Notes: generated by a model not told the origin, from the sequence alone. A DNA stretch of 10,002 nucleotides from a bacterium (GCA_021852095.1 JAJZOC010000005.1:1-10002); one strand, 5' to 3'. Positions 1 to 7,346 are shown, counted from the stretch's first letter. Program-made: numbers and translations.

Positions 1-1029
1 TCTTAGAAAAGAATCTATTTTTACCCTATTGTGGGCTCCGTCCAGAATAAATATACTGCCTGAAAAAGTTAACACTTCGAATCTGCCCGGGAAAACAGCA
101 GTTATAAGGGCTTTTGCTAAAAATCTCTCCCCTATTTGAAATCCGAATTTTTTTAATTCTCTTACTGTTGTAAGAGCTATAGCGGCATTGCTTGCTTGAT
201 ACGTTCCTTTAAGCGCGATTAAGAATCTTTTTTTATAGGTTTGTGTAGAAAAATCAAACATCACTCCTTTTTTTCTTTCGCTTATCACCTTATAGTTAAA
301 ATCTTTATTTAATTGTTTAAGAGTAGCCTTTGATTCCCGAGAACGTTTTTCTATAAGAGAAATAATAGATGGCTGTATAACTCCTGTAATCACAGAAGGC
401 TTAATTTTGCCTATATGTTTTAGATTTTTTATCCTAAACGTTGCCTCTTTCGCAATTCTATAAACAGTATTGCCAAGAATTTGCGTGTGATCCAAGGAAA
501 TATTATTCAGAACAAAAATCAAAGGATTTATAAGGTTAGTAGCGTCATATTTTCCCTCTATTCCAACTTCTACAACGGCAATGTCAACCTTTTCTTTCGC
601 GAACAGAACAAAAGCCATTGCCAAAAGTATTTCGTAATACGAAGCGGGTCCGTATTTACTTTGCCGCATCGTTTCTAATTTTGGTATTAGCTCGTTTAAA
701 AGATTAATGAACTTTTTATCGGATAAAAAAATATTATTGATCTGCATTCTTTCCGTAATATGCTCAAGGTGCGGGGAAAGTGTTAAGCCTGTTTTATAGC
801 CTGCCAGGGTTAGCGTATGGGAAATTAGATAGCTGGTAGATCCTTTGCCCGATGTTCCGCTTATAACAACAGATGGAAATTTATTTTGAGGATCGTTAAG
901 GAGCTTAAGCAAATAAGCCATTCTGTCAAGCGGGTTACTGGATGGATCAGCGCTGTGATCTATAATAAATGGAATAAAACCTTCTAGGTATTTTCTTGCC
1001 TCACGATATGTTTTTATCATTGATGGCAT
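1..1029 (-). CDS. folC: FolC-like Mur ligase family protein (folylpolyglutamate/dihydrofolate synthase), 3' end missing
   Basis: The 343 visible codons run open to the left edge; the family is usually 400-450 aa, so the C-terminal ligase domain is cut. FolC joins glutamate to dihydropteroate or to folates using ATP, in the cytoplasm. Visible motifs: P-loop GTSGKGST (58-65), SPHLEHITERMQIN (85-98, like the family SPHL..xxERI), EVGIEGKYDATN (154-165, like EVGLGGRLDATN), SLDHTQILG (178-186) and LDGAHN (329-334). Around 191-215, where the family has IAxEKAGI with a carbamylated lysine, this protein reads IAKEATFRI and then about eight extra residues before GKIKPSVITG, so that lysine is not obvious. 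Start 1029 gives the longest frame; the ATG at 1020 is an equally good alternative, and neither has a clear Shine-Dalgarno. It diverges from dinB. Family assignment is firm; the true substrate in this organism is inferred. Confidence 0.88.
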   Translation of the reverse strand, partial: MPSMIKTYREARKYLEGFIPFIIDHSADPSSNPLDRMAYLLKLLNDPQNKFPSVVISGTSGKGSTSYLISHTLTLAGYKTGLTLSPHLEHITERMQINNIFLSDKKFINLLNELIPKLETMRQSKYGPASYYEILLAMAFVLFAKEKVDIAVVEVGIEGKYDATNLINPLIFVLNNISLDHTQILGNTVYRIAKEATFRIKNLKHIGKIKPSVITGVIQPSIISLIEKRSRESKATLKQLNKDFNYKVISERKKGVMFDFSTQTYKKRFLIALKGTYQASNAAIALTTVRELKKFGFQIGERFLAKALITAVFPGRFEVLTFSGSIFILDGAHNRVKIDSFLR

Positions 1030-1056
1030 TGTACGTTAAGTTCTCTTTCTATTCAA

Positions 1057-1062
1057 TGTCAA
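1057..1062 (-). promoter_or_regulatory. possible -35 element for folC
   Basis: A perfect TTGACA lies on the minus strand 28 bp upstream of the first folC ATG. At 17-18 bp spacing the -10 candidates (TTAACG, TAACGT) are poor. If used, transcription would start at or just after the first ATG, favouring the ATG at 1020 and a nearly leaderless message. Weak call. Confidence 0.3.
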
Positions 1063-1078
1063 GGACTTATCTCTGACT

Positions 1079-1084
1079 TATAAT
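1079..1084 (+). promoter_or_regulatory. -10 box for dinB
   Basis: Perfect TATAAT on the plus strand, predicting a start near 1091 and a leader of about 45 nt before the dinB ATG. No good -35 hexamer is seen 16-18 bp upstream. The leader is T-rich and has no Shine-Dalgarno before the ATG at 1136. No LexA-type operator is recognisable here. Confidence 0.45.
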
Positions 1085-1135
1085 GATAGATTTTGTTCTA
1101 TTGTTTTTATATGATTTTTCGTCTATTTTTAGTAT

Positions 1136-2362
1136 ATGGATAACGTGATTCTTCATTTAGATTTTGATTCTTTTTTTGCCAGCGTAGAACAGCAATATAG
1201 TCCTGTTTTTCGCGGCAAGCCTTTCGTGGTTACGGCTCAAAATGGCAGAACCTGTATTATTGCCTCCAGTCGGGAAGCCAAAAAATTAGGTATAAAAACA
1301 GGCTGCCGTTTATGGGAAGCGAAAAGGATTTGTCCCGATCTTCTTATAGCTTCTGCGGATTTTATAAAGTATTGGGAGGTGAGCAAAAAATTTATAAATA
1401 TATGCAAAGACTATTCTCCATTTGTTGAGGTTTTTTCCATAGACGAAGTATTTATAGATGTTACAAAAACTTATCACTTGTTTGGCGGATTAAACCCAAT
1501 GATATTCAAAATAAAACAGAGAATAAGAAAGGAGATAGGAGAATATATCACTGTTTCTGTTGGCATTTCCCATAATAAGCTTTTGGCAAAACTTGCCTCA
1601 TCTATAAAAAAACCAGACGGTATTTATAAAATAGGCTTTCGCGATATAGACTTTGTTTATGCTAAAGCATGCTTAACAGATATATGCGGTATTGGTGAAC
1701 GTATAGCTTTTAGATTAAATGAAATACGTATTTTTACCCTTCTTGATCTTAGAAAAACGTCTTTTGATCTTTTAGTTGCTCGGTTTGGAGAATCGGAGGC
1801 GCGGTTTCTTCGAAACGTTTCTTTGGGAATAGATAATTCGTCTGTGGTGCCTTATACGGTTGTTCAGAATGCTAAATCTATTGGCAGGCATTATTGTTTG
1901 CCGAAAAACGAATACGACAAACGTGAAGTGTTTAAAAACATCTATGAACTCTGTGAGGAAATCGGCATAAAACTTCGCCGTCTTAAGAAAAAAGCCAAGA
2001 CGGTTGGACTTTCTCTTTATGGCGATACAAAAATAAACGCTCGAAAAACACACAAAACATATTTTAATGAAGGAAAGGATATTTTTGATTTGGCTACATC
2101 TTTAATAGATATTAATAATCTAAATTACGTAAGACAAATAGCTGTATGGGTTTCCGGTTTAGAAGAAGAATCAAATATTTCGCTGTCTTTGTTTGACTGT
2201 GATTTAAAAAGAGATAAACTTATAAAAGCAGTGGATGCAATAAATGAGAGGTTCGGAGATCATACAATTCGTAACGCCTTCTTGCTTTACGCGGATAAAC
2301 TAACTACAGTCCCAAACGGATATTTGGCAGATAGTTTTGAACGTTTAAAGCTTGCCGGTTGA
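1136..2362 (+). CDS. dinB: DNA polymerase IV (DinB), Y-family translesion polymerase
   Basis: This is a low-fidelity polymerase that copies past damaged bases. It is full length at 408 aa. The palm begins HLDFDSFFASVE (7-18), with the first metal ligand D9 and the likely aromatic steric-gate residue F14 that excludes ribonucleotides. The second catalytic acidic pair is D103-E104 in FSIDEVFIDVT (100-110). SVGISHNKLLAKLAS (141-155) matches the conserved Y-family motif. A helix-hairpin-helix thumb region, CGIGERIAFRLNEI, follows near residue 185. The little-finger domain fills 240-345. ISLSLFD (348-354) resembles the beta-clamp-binding QLSLF motif but lacks the Gln, and about 55 residues follow it. 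There is no Shine-Dalgarno before the ATG. The last 18 bp, including the stop, overlap the end of the convergent nuclease gene. Confidence 0.95.
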   Translation: MDNVILHLDFDSFFASVEQQYSPVFRGKPFVVTAQNGRTCIIASSREAKKLGIKTGCRLWEAKRICPDLLIASADFIKYWEVSKKFINICKDYSPFVEVFSIDEVFIDVTKTYHLFGGLNPMIFKIKQRIRKEIGEYITVSVGISHNKLLAKLASSIKKPDGIYKIGFRDIDFVYAKACLTDICGIGERIAFRLNEIRIFTLLDLRKTSFDLLVARFGESEARFLRNVSLGIDNSSVVPYTVVQNAKSIGRHYCLPKNEYDKREVFKNIYELCEEIGIKLRRLKKKAKTVGLSLYGDTKINARKTHKTYFNEGKDIFDLATSLIDINNLNYVRQIAVWVSGLEEESNISLSLFDCDLKRDKLIKAVDAINERFGDHTIRNAFLLYADKLTTVPNGYLADSFERLKLAG

Positions 2363-3163
2363 GCACACAAAACCGGCTTCGTCCATAATTGCCTGTTTTT
2401 TTCCTTTTTCAATTCCCAGTATATCCAAGGCAGAACTATTTCTAACAATGTCACGACACAAAACTATATGGTTTTGCAGAAGGATTTGTTTCTGTTTGTC
2501 GGAAAGAGTAGCCATGGTTGTAATTGGGTGAAGTCCAGCGTCTTCTATCATTTTTCTTAAAGAGTAGTTGTTTGGGTGATCCCATGTAATGATAGCCATG
2601 TTTGAACACAAGGCGTATGCTACCGCTTCGTTGGTTGCTTTGGTATTTGTAACGAGCCATGCCTTATTAAGATTGTTTATGTCCTTTATGTCGTCAAACC
2701 TGGCTTTAGTATACAAAGAAACGTGAACTTGTGTTCTTATGCCCACGGTATTATGAAATTTTGCCTCTATCATTATCCGTTTGCTGTCTTTAACTGCTAT
2801 TACATCTATTTCGTGAGTTATACATTTTCCTTGCAAGATTTGTCTTACCTTTGTCTGATAGTTTTGTACGTTCAGAAGATCCGCTATAAAATCTTCAAAA
2901 GGATAACCTGTTGGACCAAGATCCATAATGGCTTTTTTTAAACTATACTTTGCTTTTGTGTATGGATGGGAGGATTTTCCCAAAAATTCGCTTATATGAG
3001 AATAAATTTCCGATGTTTTTATGCCGTCGTGAAGTTTTGACTGAATATGTAAAATTACCTGATTTTCTATTTTATCCGCTATTCCGGCTCTTCTGATTGA
3101 CTGTCTTAATTTTTCCTCGCTAAATAACTCTTTTTCTCCGTTTTGTTTAATAACGTAAATCAT
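2345..3163 (-). CDS. ATP-cone domain fused to Mrr-like PD-(D/E)XK nuclease
   Basis: 272 aa. Residues 1-86 form an ATP-cone, the nucleotide-binding domain of NrdR and class I/III ribonucleotide reductases: YVIKQNGEKELFSEEKLRQSI, then a short helical bundle ending SLKKAIMDLGPTGYPFE. Residues 87-197 look like an Mrr-type restriction-endonuclease fold: E90 in GYPFEDFIADLL, D120 in HEIDVIA, E133-A-K135 in MIEAKFHN, then VTNTKATNEAVAYA and IITWDHP. The putative metal-binding set E/D/ExK is intact. The C-terminal 55 residues (LGIEKGKKQAIMDEAGF) resemble a helix-hairpin-helix-type DNA-binding tail. No methylase or specificity subunit is adjacent, so this is not a standard restriction-modification locus. 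Inferred role: a DNA nuclease gated by (d)ATP levels, in repair or defence; the target is unknown. It starts at the only good ATG, without a Shine-Dalgarno, and overlaps the dinB 3' end. Confidence 0.85.
   Translation of the reverse strand: MIYVIKQNGEKELFSEEKLRQSIRRAGIADKIENQVILHIQSKLHDGIKTSEIYSHISEFLGKSSHPYTKAKYSLKKAIMDLGPTGYPFEDFIADLLNVQNYQTKVRQILQGKCITHEIDVIAVKDSKRIMIEAKFHNTVGIRTQVHVSLYTKARFDDIKDINNLNKAWLVTNTKATNEAVAYALCSNMAIITWDHPNNYSLRKMIEDAGLHPITTMATLSDKQKQILLQNHIVLCRDIVRNSSALDILGIEKGKKQAIMDEAGFVCSTGKL
2354..2377. repeat. inverted repeat at the dinB/nuclease convergence
   Basis: GCCGGTT (2354-2360) and AACCGGC (2371-2377) form a perfect 7-bp stem with a 10-nt loop, centred just past the dinB stop and inside the end of the nuclease gene. 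No T-tract follows on either strand, so it does not meet the pattern of an intrinsic terminator. It could still act as a weak bidirectional 3'-end structure. Confidence 0.45.
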
Positions 3164-3171
3164 AATTTTAG

Positions 3172-3199
3172 TCTATACCCCTTCGCTTTAAAATTGCAA
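3172..3199 (-). promoter_or_regulatory. promoter for the ATP-cone nuclease gene
   Basis: Minus-strand TTGCAA (3199-3194), a 16-bp spacer and TATAGA (3177-3172), each matching consensus at 4 of 6 positions. The predicted start is only a few bases before the ATG at 3163, which suggests a leaderless message and fits the absence of a Shine-Dalgarno. A GAAGGGG run lies too far upstream of the ATG to serve as one. Confidence 0.4.
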
Positions 3200-3216
3200 G
3201 GGTTTATGCCCAACGG

Positions 3217-3361
3217 AGCTTTGATTTTGAAGAGCAGCTTTGATTCTAAAATTAACCCAAACTTTCATTTGAAAGCTACGGTCGCACGCCGCCATAGCTA
3301 TGTTAGCGACGGGGCGTAGGCATATACCAAAAAGTTACAAAATCAAAGCAGAGTGGTATAT
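3217..3361. repeat. nested inverted repeats in the 205-bp spacer
   Basis: Several symmetric elements are packed here. GCTTTGATTTTG (3218-3229) is perfectly inverted at 3338-3349, and AGCTTTGATT is also directly repeated at 3217 and 3236. CTTTCA-TT-TGAAAG lies at 3262-3275. CTACGGTCGC (3276-3285) pairs with GCGAC (3306-3310) plus CGTAG (3315-3319), leaving a GGGG bulge and enclosing the palindrome CATAGCTATG (3293-3302). ATATACC (3322-3328) is inverted at 3355-3361. The GC-rich core stands out from the AT-rich surroundings. It lies downstream of the fusion gene and upstream of the nuclease promoter. It may be a 3'-end structure or a dispersed palindromic repeat; no coding potential is seen. 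Confidence 0.6.
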
Positions 3362-3368
3362 CAGCTTT

Positions 3369-6300
3369 TTAATGATTTTTAAAGAAGGTTAAAGTATTTA
3401 TTTCCGCTGTTTTTTTAACTTGTGACAAATTATGGTCGGCATTTGTATATAGGATAAGTTTTGTATTTTTATTAAGGCTTATAAGATCGTTGTAAAGTTC
3501 TATAGATTGTTGGTAAGGTATAAACGTATCATCTGTTCCATGCTCGATTAGAAGCGGAGTTTTTATATTGATTAAATAGGATATGGGCTGAAGGCTTTGC
3601 CAAAGAATAGGATTTTTCTTAGGATTCCCAATGGTTTTTAGAGCGTCATTATACAACGAAACAAGATAGGGGCTATCAGAATTTCTAAGCTCTGTAAAAG
3701 AGTTTGTAACAGGAGATTCGATAGCGGCCGCTCTTAAGGATTTTGACAGATCGGGTTTATTTCCTACTATTTCTAAGACCTTAAGGGCTATGTCCGCGCC
3801 AAACGAATCGCCGAAGAGATATATACGATTTGGATTGGCAGACTGTAAATTTTTAATTGAAGACAGTAAGTTTACAACATCTATCGGATAAGCTAAGAAA
3901 GATAGGGTTTTGTAGTCGCTTTCTGACTCACCGTATCCTCTATAATCAGGCTTTATAACCAAAAATCCATTAGACGCAAAATAGGTTTCCCACTCATTAT
4001 ATAAACTATCGTTATAGTTCTTAGGATTTAGGTATCCATGGGTCATTACCACGACAGGAAAACCTGTTTTAGGCTGGAGCTTATTGGGTATTGCAAGATA
4101 TGCATGCAGATTTAGTCCATCCGAGGGATAGCCAACGTCGTAGGTTTTAAATATCCGATTTTGCGAAATTAATTTCAGGAACTTTATTTTTCCTCCTATA
4201 TAATCTCTATGGCTAAGAGACGGGATAGAAAAAGGGAAAAGTTTAGATTGAATAATTTTAGGCTGTTTCTGTAAATATAGATTTCTTTTTTCAAAGACAA
4301 TAAAATCCGCTTCTTTAAATACCTCGATATAATTTTTATCTTTTTTCATTTTTTTTGCCATCTCTTTTTGTGCTCCAAGCGATGGTCTTGCATATGCGTC
4401 GTTTAAGAGAAACATGATGATATCGGCTTTATCTATGCCAACGGGAACGGTGAAGATTTTTTGTCGGTGCGAGAGATGAGATCCTAAATTATTCGTGGCC
4501 GCTATGGTATATTTTTTAGGTATGTCGGAAATAAAGTTATCTATGATTTCTCTGTTTGGTACGGGTTTTGTAAACATTTCGATATTCGCGTTTCGGCTCC
4601 AAGGCAAAGGTCCTATCACGTAAGAAGTATAAATGATCGATGTTGTTAGAAAAATATAATAGTAGTAGTTCGGAATTTTTGGAAAACGCTTTTTAAGATT
4701 ATATATTCCAAAGATTCCCGAAATAAAAATAAAAGGAGTAATAGCAGATGTATATTGGTAATAAATTTGGTACATAGCGGAATTACTGCTTAAAAGATTA
4801 ATGGATAAATCGGGAATGGCAAATAAAAATAGCGGAGAAAGAAGAGAAACAAAGCATAAGGGAGAAAATATTTCTAACAGATAACTTAATCTGTTTTTTT
4901 GTAGAATGATTCCAATGGTTTTTTGGGGTTCGAATATTATATTCTTAATAATTCCTCCGGGCGATTGTCCGAAGTCGGAGTAATAAGATAGCGCAAAATG
5001 CTGAGATCCCCTAACAGACGGAATTGCTATCCATATTAGATAATAAAAGATAAAGATAGATACGCTAAAGATTAATACGCCAAAGATTTTTCGTTTTTGT
5101 ATAAAGATTATATACAAACCAAAGAGCCCAAGAGTCAGCCAGATTTCTTCTTTTGTAAGGGCGGATAGCAGAACGAATATAATAAAGCGGGTATATTTTT
5201 TTTCATATAAAAAATAAAAAGCGGCGAGTAAGAATGTAGTCGCAAGGGTAACGGGATGAAAATCATAGAGATTCGCATAGTTTAAGGCGGGATATAAGAG
5301 ATATCCTGCAGATAAAATAAAAGATATATTTTTGTCTTTTATAATTTTCTCGCTTATATTAAAAACAAAAAACGCCCCAAAGGCTATAACTAATGTTTGT
5401 AACAGTAATAACATGCGGGGATCTTGCCAAAGAAGATAGAAAGGCGCCAGAAGTATGAGTATAAAGTCAGCATGAAACGAGAGCCTGGATGTAATATTTG
5501 TTCCATTGGGATTTGTTAGTTCAAAAACCCTTCCATGCAATGTATTCCAGACTGTTTGATCCATGTTGCCCAGATCAAACCTGCCGGTGTAATAGTTTTG
5601 GTATCTTAAGAAACTTGCGGCTGTGAAGTATAAAATATAAAAAATTACTAAAAGTATTAGAATGGTTTTATATTTGTTGAGATATATCCAATGTTCAATT
5701 TCTGCTAAGAGTTTGTTTTTTAGATGTTTCCAGATAATAACAAAAAATAGAAATATTAATTCTGATACTATAAAAACGATTCTTGCATAGATCGCTAAGA
5801 ATCCAGCAGTAGCTAAGAGAGTTATTTTTGCCAAACCTACTATTAAAATTGCTTCTCTTACTCCAAGCCCCATTGGTGTAATTATAGATAAGTATCCAAT
5901 TATAAAAGCAAACACAAAAAAACTTGAAAGTTCTATAAACATTGTTGGATTTATATAGATAGCAGAGGAAATCGTGAGGTATGTTCCAATTCCAAACATA
6001 GCAGAATAAAGATATGAAATCAGTAAAAGCTTGATATTTGTTTTAAGAGGAAAATTCGGTACGAGGATATGAATTATCTTTAGTTTCTTAATTGCGAATT
6101 TTTCCGCCGCATATTTGCTGACTAGAAATAAAATCGGAAGAGCCAGACTTATGCATAAACTAATTATATAGATAAATTGCGTGTTTAGATAACCGGGTAT
6201 AAAATTTTTAAAAATAAACGATAAGGAAAAAACAGAAATTCCTAAAGCACCTATTACCAAAAATTCAGACTCTGTAAAAAGAAGAACTGTTGTAGTTTTC

Positions 6301-6650
6301 TTGGCAACCCCTTTTTCTCCAAAAGAGATAATCCTTCCTATAAAAGACCATACATTGCCGGGTGCAAAACGTTTTATCTCGGATAGGATCCAAAGATAAG
6401 AACTCTCCTTAAGAGAAAGATTAAAGTTTTCATCTTTTTCTTTTAGAAGTTCTCTCCAAAAATAGGAACGGATAAAAAAATAAAGCACAAAAAAGAACAT
6501 GCTCAAGATAAGGAGTAAAATGTTAATGTGTAAGTTAAGGTTCATTTCTTTTGATTTTAATACTATGTATTTAAATACAAAGAGAAATGCCAGAATTATA
6601 AGCGGCCAGCCAAGAATTAATTTTATTAAAGAAGACGAATTAAACCTCAT
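3369..6650 (-). CDS. three-part fusion: LPG-synthase/UPF0104-type membrane domain, DUF2079 domain, alpha/beta hydrolase
   Basis: 1093 aa with roughly 16-18 membrane segments before a soluble C-terminus. Residues 1-310 resemble the flippase-like UPF0104/lysylphosphatidylglycerol synthase membrane domain; the hallmark is ITPMGLGVREAILIVGL (257-273). Residues 330-790 match DUF2079: RFDLGNMDQTVWNTLHG (357-373) after the first segment, DFHPVTLA, ALTKEEIW (497-504), and a soluble end with NNLGSHLSHRQKIFTVP (720-736). Residues 845-1093 are a prolyl-oligopeptidase/dienelactone-hydrolase-like alpha/beta hydrolase: MTHGY (869-873), DYRGYGES (902-909), nucleophile S949 in GDSFG, acid D1041 in HGTDDTFIP, and H1073 in NADHN, so the triad is complete. 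No membrane segment separates DUF2079's soluble end from the hydrolase, so both probably face the same, likely outer, side (inference). The start lies 6 bp after the upstream stop with no Shine-Dalgarno, implying coupling. Substrate unknown; envelope lipid or glycan processing is the best guess. Confidence 0.85.
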   Translation of the reverse strand: MRFNSSSLIKLILGWPLIILAFLFVFKYIVLKSKEMNLNLHINILLLILSMFFFVLYFFIRSYFWRELLKEKDENFNLSLKESSYLWILSEIKRFAPGNVWSFIGRIISFGEKGVAKKTTTVLLFTESEFLVIGALGISVFSLSFIFKNFIPGYLNTQFIYIISLCISLALPILFLVSKYAAEKFAIKKLKIIHILVPNFPLKTNIKLLLISYLYSAMFGIGTYLTISSAIYINPTMFIELSSFFVFAFIIGYLSIITPMGLGVREAILIVGLAKITLLATAGFLAIYARIVFIVSELIFLFFVIIWKHLKNKLLAEIEHWIYLNKYKTILILLVIFYILYFTAASFLRYQNYYTGRFDLGNMDQTVWNTLHGRVFELTNPNGTNITSRLSFHADFILILLAPFYLLWQDPRMLLLLQTLVIAFGAFFVFNISEKIIKDKNISFILSAGYLLYPALNYANLYDFHPVTLATTFLLAAFYFLYEKKYTRFIIFVLLSALTKEEIWLTLGLFGLYIIFIQKRKIFGVLIFSVSIFIFYYLIWIAIPSVRGSQHFALSYYSDFGQSPGGIIKNIIFEPQKTIGIILQKNRLSYLLEIFSPLCFVSLLSPLFLFAIPDLSINLLSSNSAMYQIYYQYTSAITPFIFISGIFGIYNLKKRFPKIPNYYYYIFLTTSIIYTSYVIGPLPWSRNANIEMFTKPVPNREIIDNFISDIPKKYTIAATNNLGSHLSHRQKIFTVPVGIDKADIIMFLLNDAYARPSLGAQKEMAKKMKKDKNYIEVFKEADFIVFEKRNLYLQKQPKIIQSKLFPFSIPSLSHRDYIGGKIKFLKLISQNRIFKTYDVGYPSDGLNLHAYLAIPNKLQPKTGFPVVVMTHGYLNPKNYNDSLYNEWETYFASNGFLVIKPDYRGYGESESDYKTLSFLAYPIDVVNLLSSIKNLQSANPNRIYLFGDSFGADIALKVLEIVGNKPDLSKSLRAAAIESPVTNSFTELRNSDSPYLVSLYNDALKTIGNPKKNPILWQSLQPISYLINIKTPLLIEHGTDDTFIPYQQSIELYNDLISLNKNTKLILYTNADHNLSQVKKTAEINTLTFFKNH

Positions 6651-6656
6651 AAATAT

Positions 6657-7325
6657 TTATTGTGTTGGGGCAGTACTGGGTGTTGGTGTTACAGTTTGTG
6701 TTAGCGTGGGTGTTGGTGTTGTAGTTGTATTAGGAGCCGAAGTAGGAACGTTATTAGTATTTTTATATATAAAATTTCTCTGAAGTGTTGTCTGGTCCTG
6801 TGATGCCAAGCTTTTAATCCTAAGGTCAAACGTTATATTGCCGGAAGGCATATTATAAAGGCAAGGTGTGGTAGTTGAATAATTAGACCAAGAACCATTG
6901 TTAATACTATATGACCACACAACAGAACAATAGGTATCGCTTTGATAGTTTATGCTTATACAAAGAGGATTGTCCGAAACTATCTGTCCTTCGTTGGGAT
7001 AGGCAATTTCTATAGGACCTATGCCTTTTCGGCAAATTGGAGATGGGTTTCCGCTTACAGATGCAGGCGGCGGGGGTTCTGATGGTGCTGATAAATTATA
7101 ATTTGGAGGTTTTTGCGATGTAGGACTGTTGATAATAATAGGTGTGCTGGTTTTTTCTGTTTTGGCGGTAACCGGATTTTTCTTTTGTTGGATATTTGAA
7201 ATGTTTGATATAAGTACGGTAAGAAGTACAGGAATAGTTAAAAATGCCGCTATAAAGTCTATATAATGTTTTCTATCCGGTAATTTTTTAATCCAGTTTT
7301 TGATTGCAGTTATAGGATTTTTCAT
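6657..7325 (-). CDS. membrane-anchored surface protein with Thr/Pro-rich tail
   Basis: 222 aa and not a recognised named family. A basic N-terminus (KNWIKKLPDRKH) precedes one hydrophobic segment at about 21-41, giving an N-in signal anchor with the rest outside. Residues 45-96 are a Pro/Ser/Thr linker containing PSEPPPP. A compact beta-rich domain at about 97-190 has IEIAYPNEGQIV, four cysteines (98, 122, 133, 155) and repeated aromatic strands (VVWSYSINNGSWSNY); it reads like an Ig/fibronectin-type fold, possibly disulfide-bonded. The last 30 residues are Thr/Pro/Ser-rich (PTPTLTQTVTPTPS), typical of a wall-spanning or glycosylated stalk. It is first in an operon with the large fusion protein, so the two may act together at the envelope. 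The ATG at 7325 has no Shine-Dalgarno and sits about 15 nt from the predicted transcription start. Confidence 0.75.
   Translation of the reverse strand: MKNPITAIKNWIKKLPDRKHYIDFIAAFLTIPVLLTVLISNISNIQQKKNPVTAKTEKTSTPIIINSPTSQKPPNYNLSAPSEPPPPASVSGNPSPICRKGIGPIEIAYPNEGQIVSDNPLCISINYQSDTYCSVVWSYSINNGSWSNYSTTTPCLYNMPSGNITFDLRIKSLASQDQTTLQRNFIYKNTNNVPTSAPNTTTTPTPTLTQTVTPTPSTAPTQ
6678..6720 (-). repeat. in-frame direct repeat coding the TPTP tail
   Basis: GGGTGTTGGTGTT occurs at 6678-6690 and again at 6708-6720 (plus-strand reading). The copies are 30 bp apart, exactly ten codons, so both encode the same Thr-Pro pattern. Such repeats can change copy number without breaking the frame. Confidence 0.7.
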
Positions 7326-7346
7326 ATCGGAAATTTAGTTAATGCT

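Noticed and set aside
481..678. Plus-strand reading frame of 65 codons
   Set aside because: It lies wholly opposite the well-supported folC frame, has no family resemblance and no promoter or ribosome site.
1772..2053. Minus-strand frame inside dinB
   Set aside because: Antisense shadow of a conserved polymerase frame, with low-complexity Phe-rich translation.
2451..2941. Short frames on both strands within the nuclease gene
   Set aside because: They are shifted or antisense readings of a gene with intact domain motifs.
2345..3163. NrdR transcriptional repressor
   Set aside because: Only the ATP-cone is shared; there is no N-terminal zinc ribbon, and the rest matches a nuclease-like fold.
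3369..6650. Multidrug or MprF-type lysyl-phosphatidylglycerol synthase
   Set aside because: Only the membrane domain resembles MprF; the GNAT-like catalytic domain is absent and replaced by DUF2079 and hydrolase regions.
6499..6783. Plus-strand frame with a Val/Gly-rich end
   Set aside because: The VGVGV pattern is the antisense reading of the Thr/Pro repeat codons in the surface protein gene; not a real protein.
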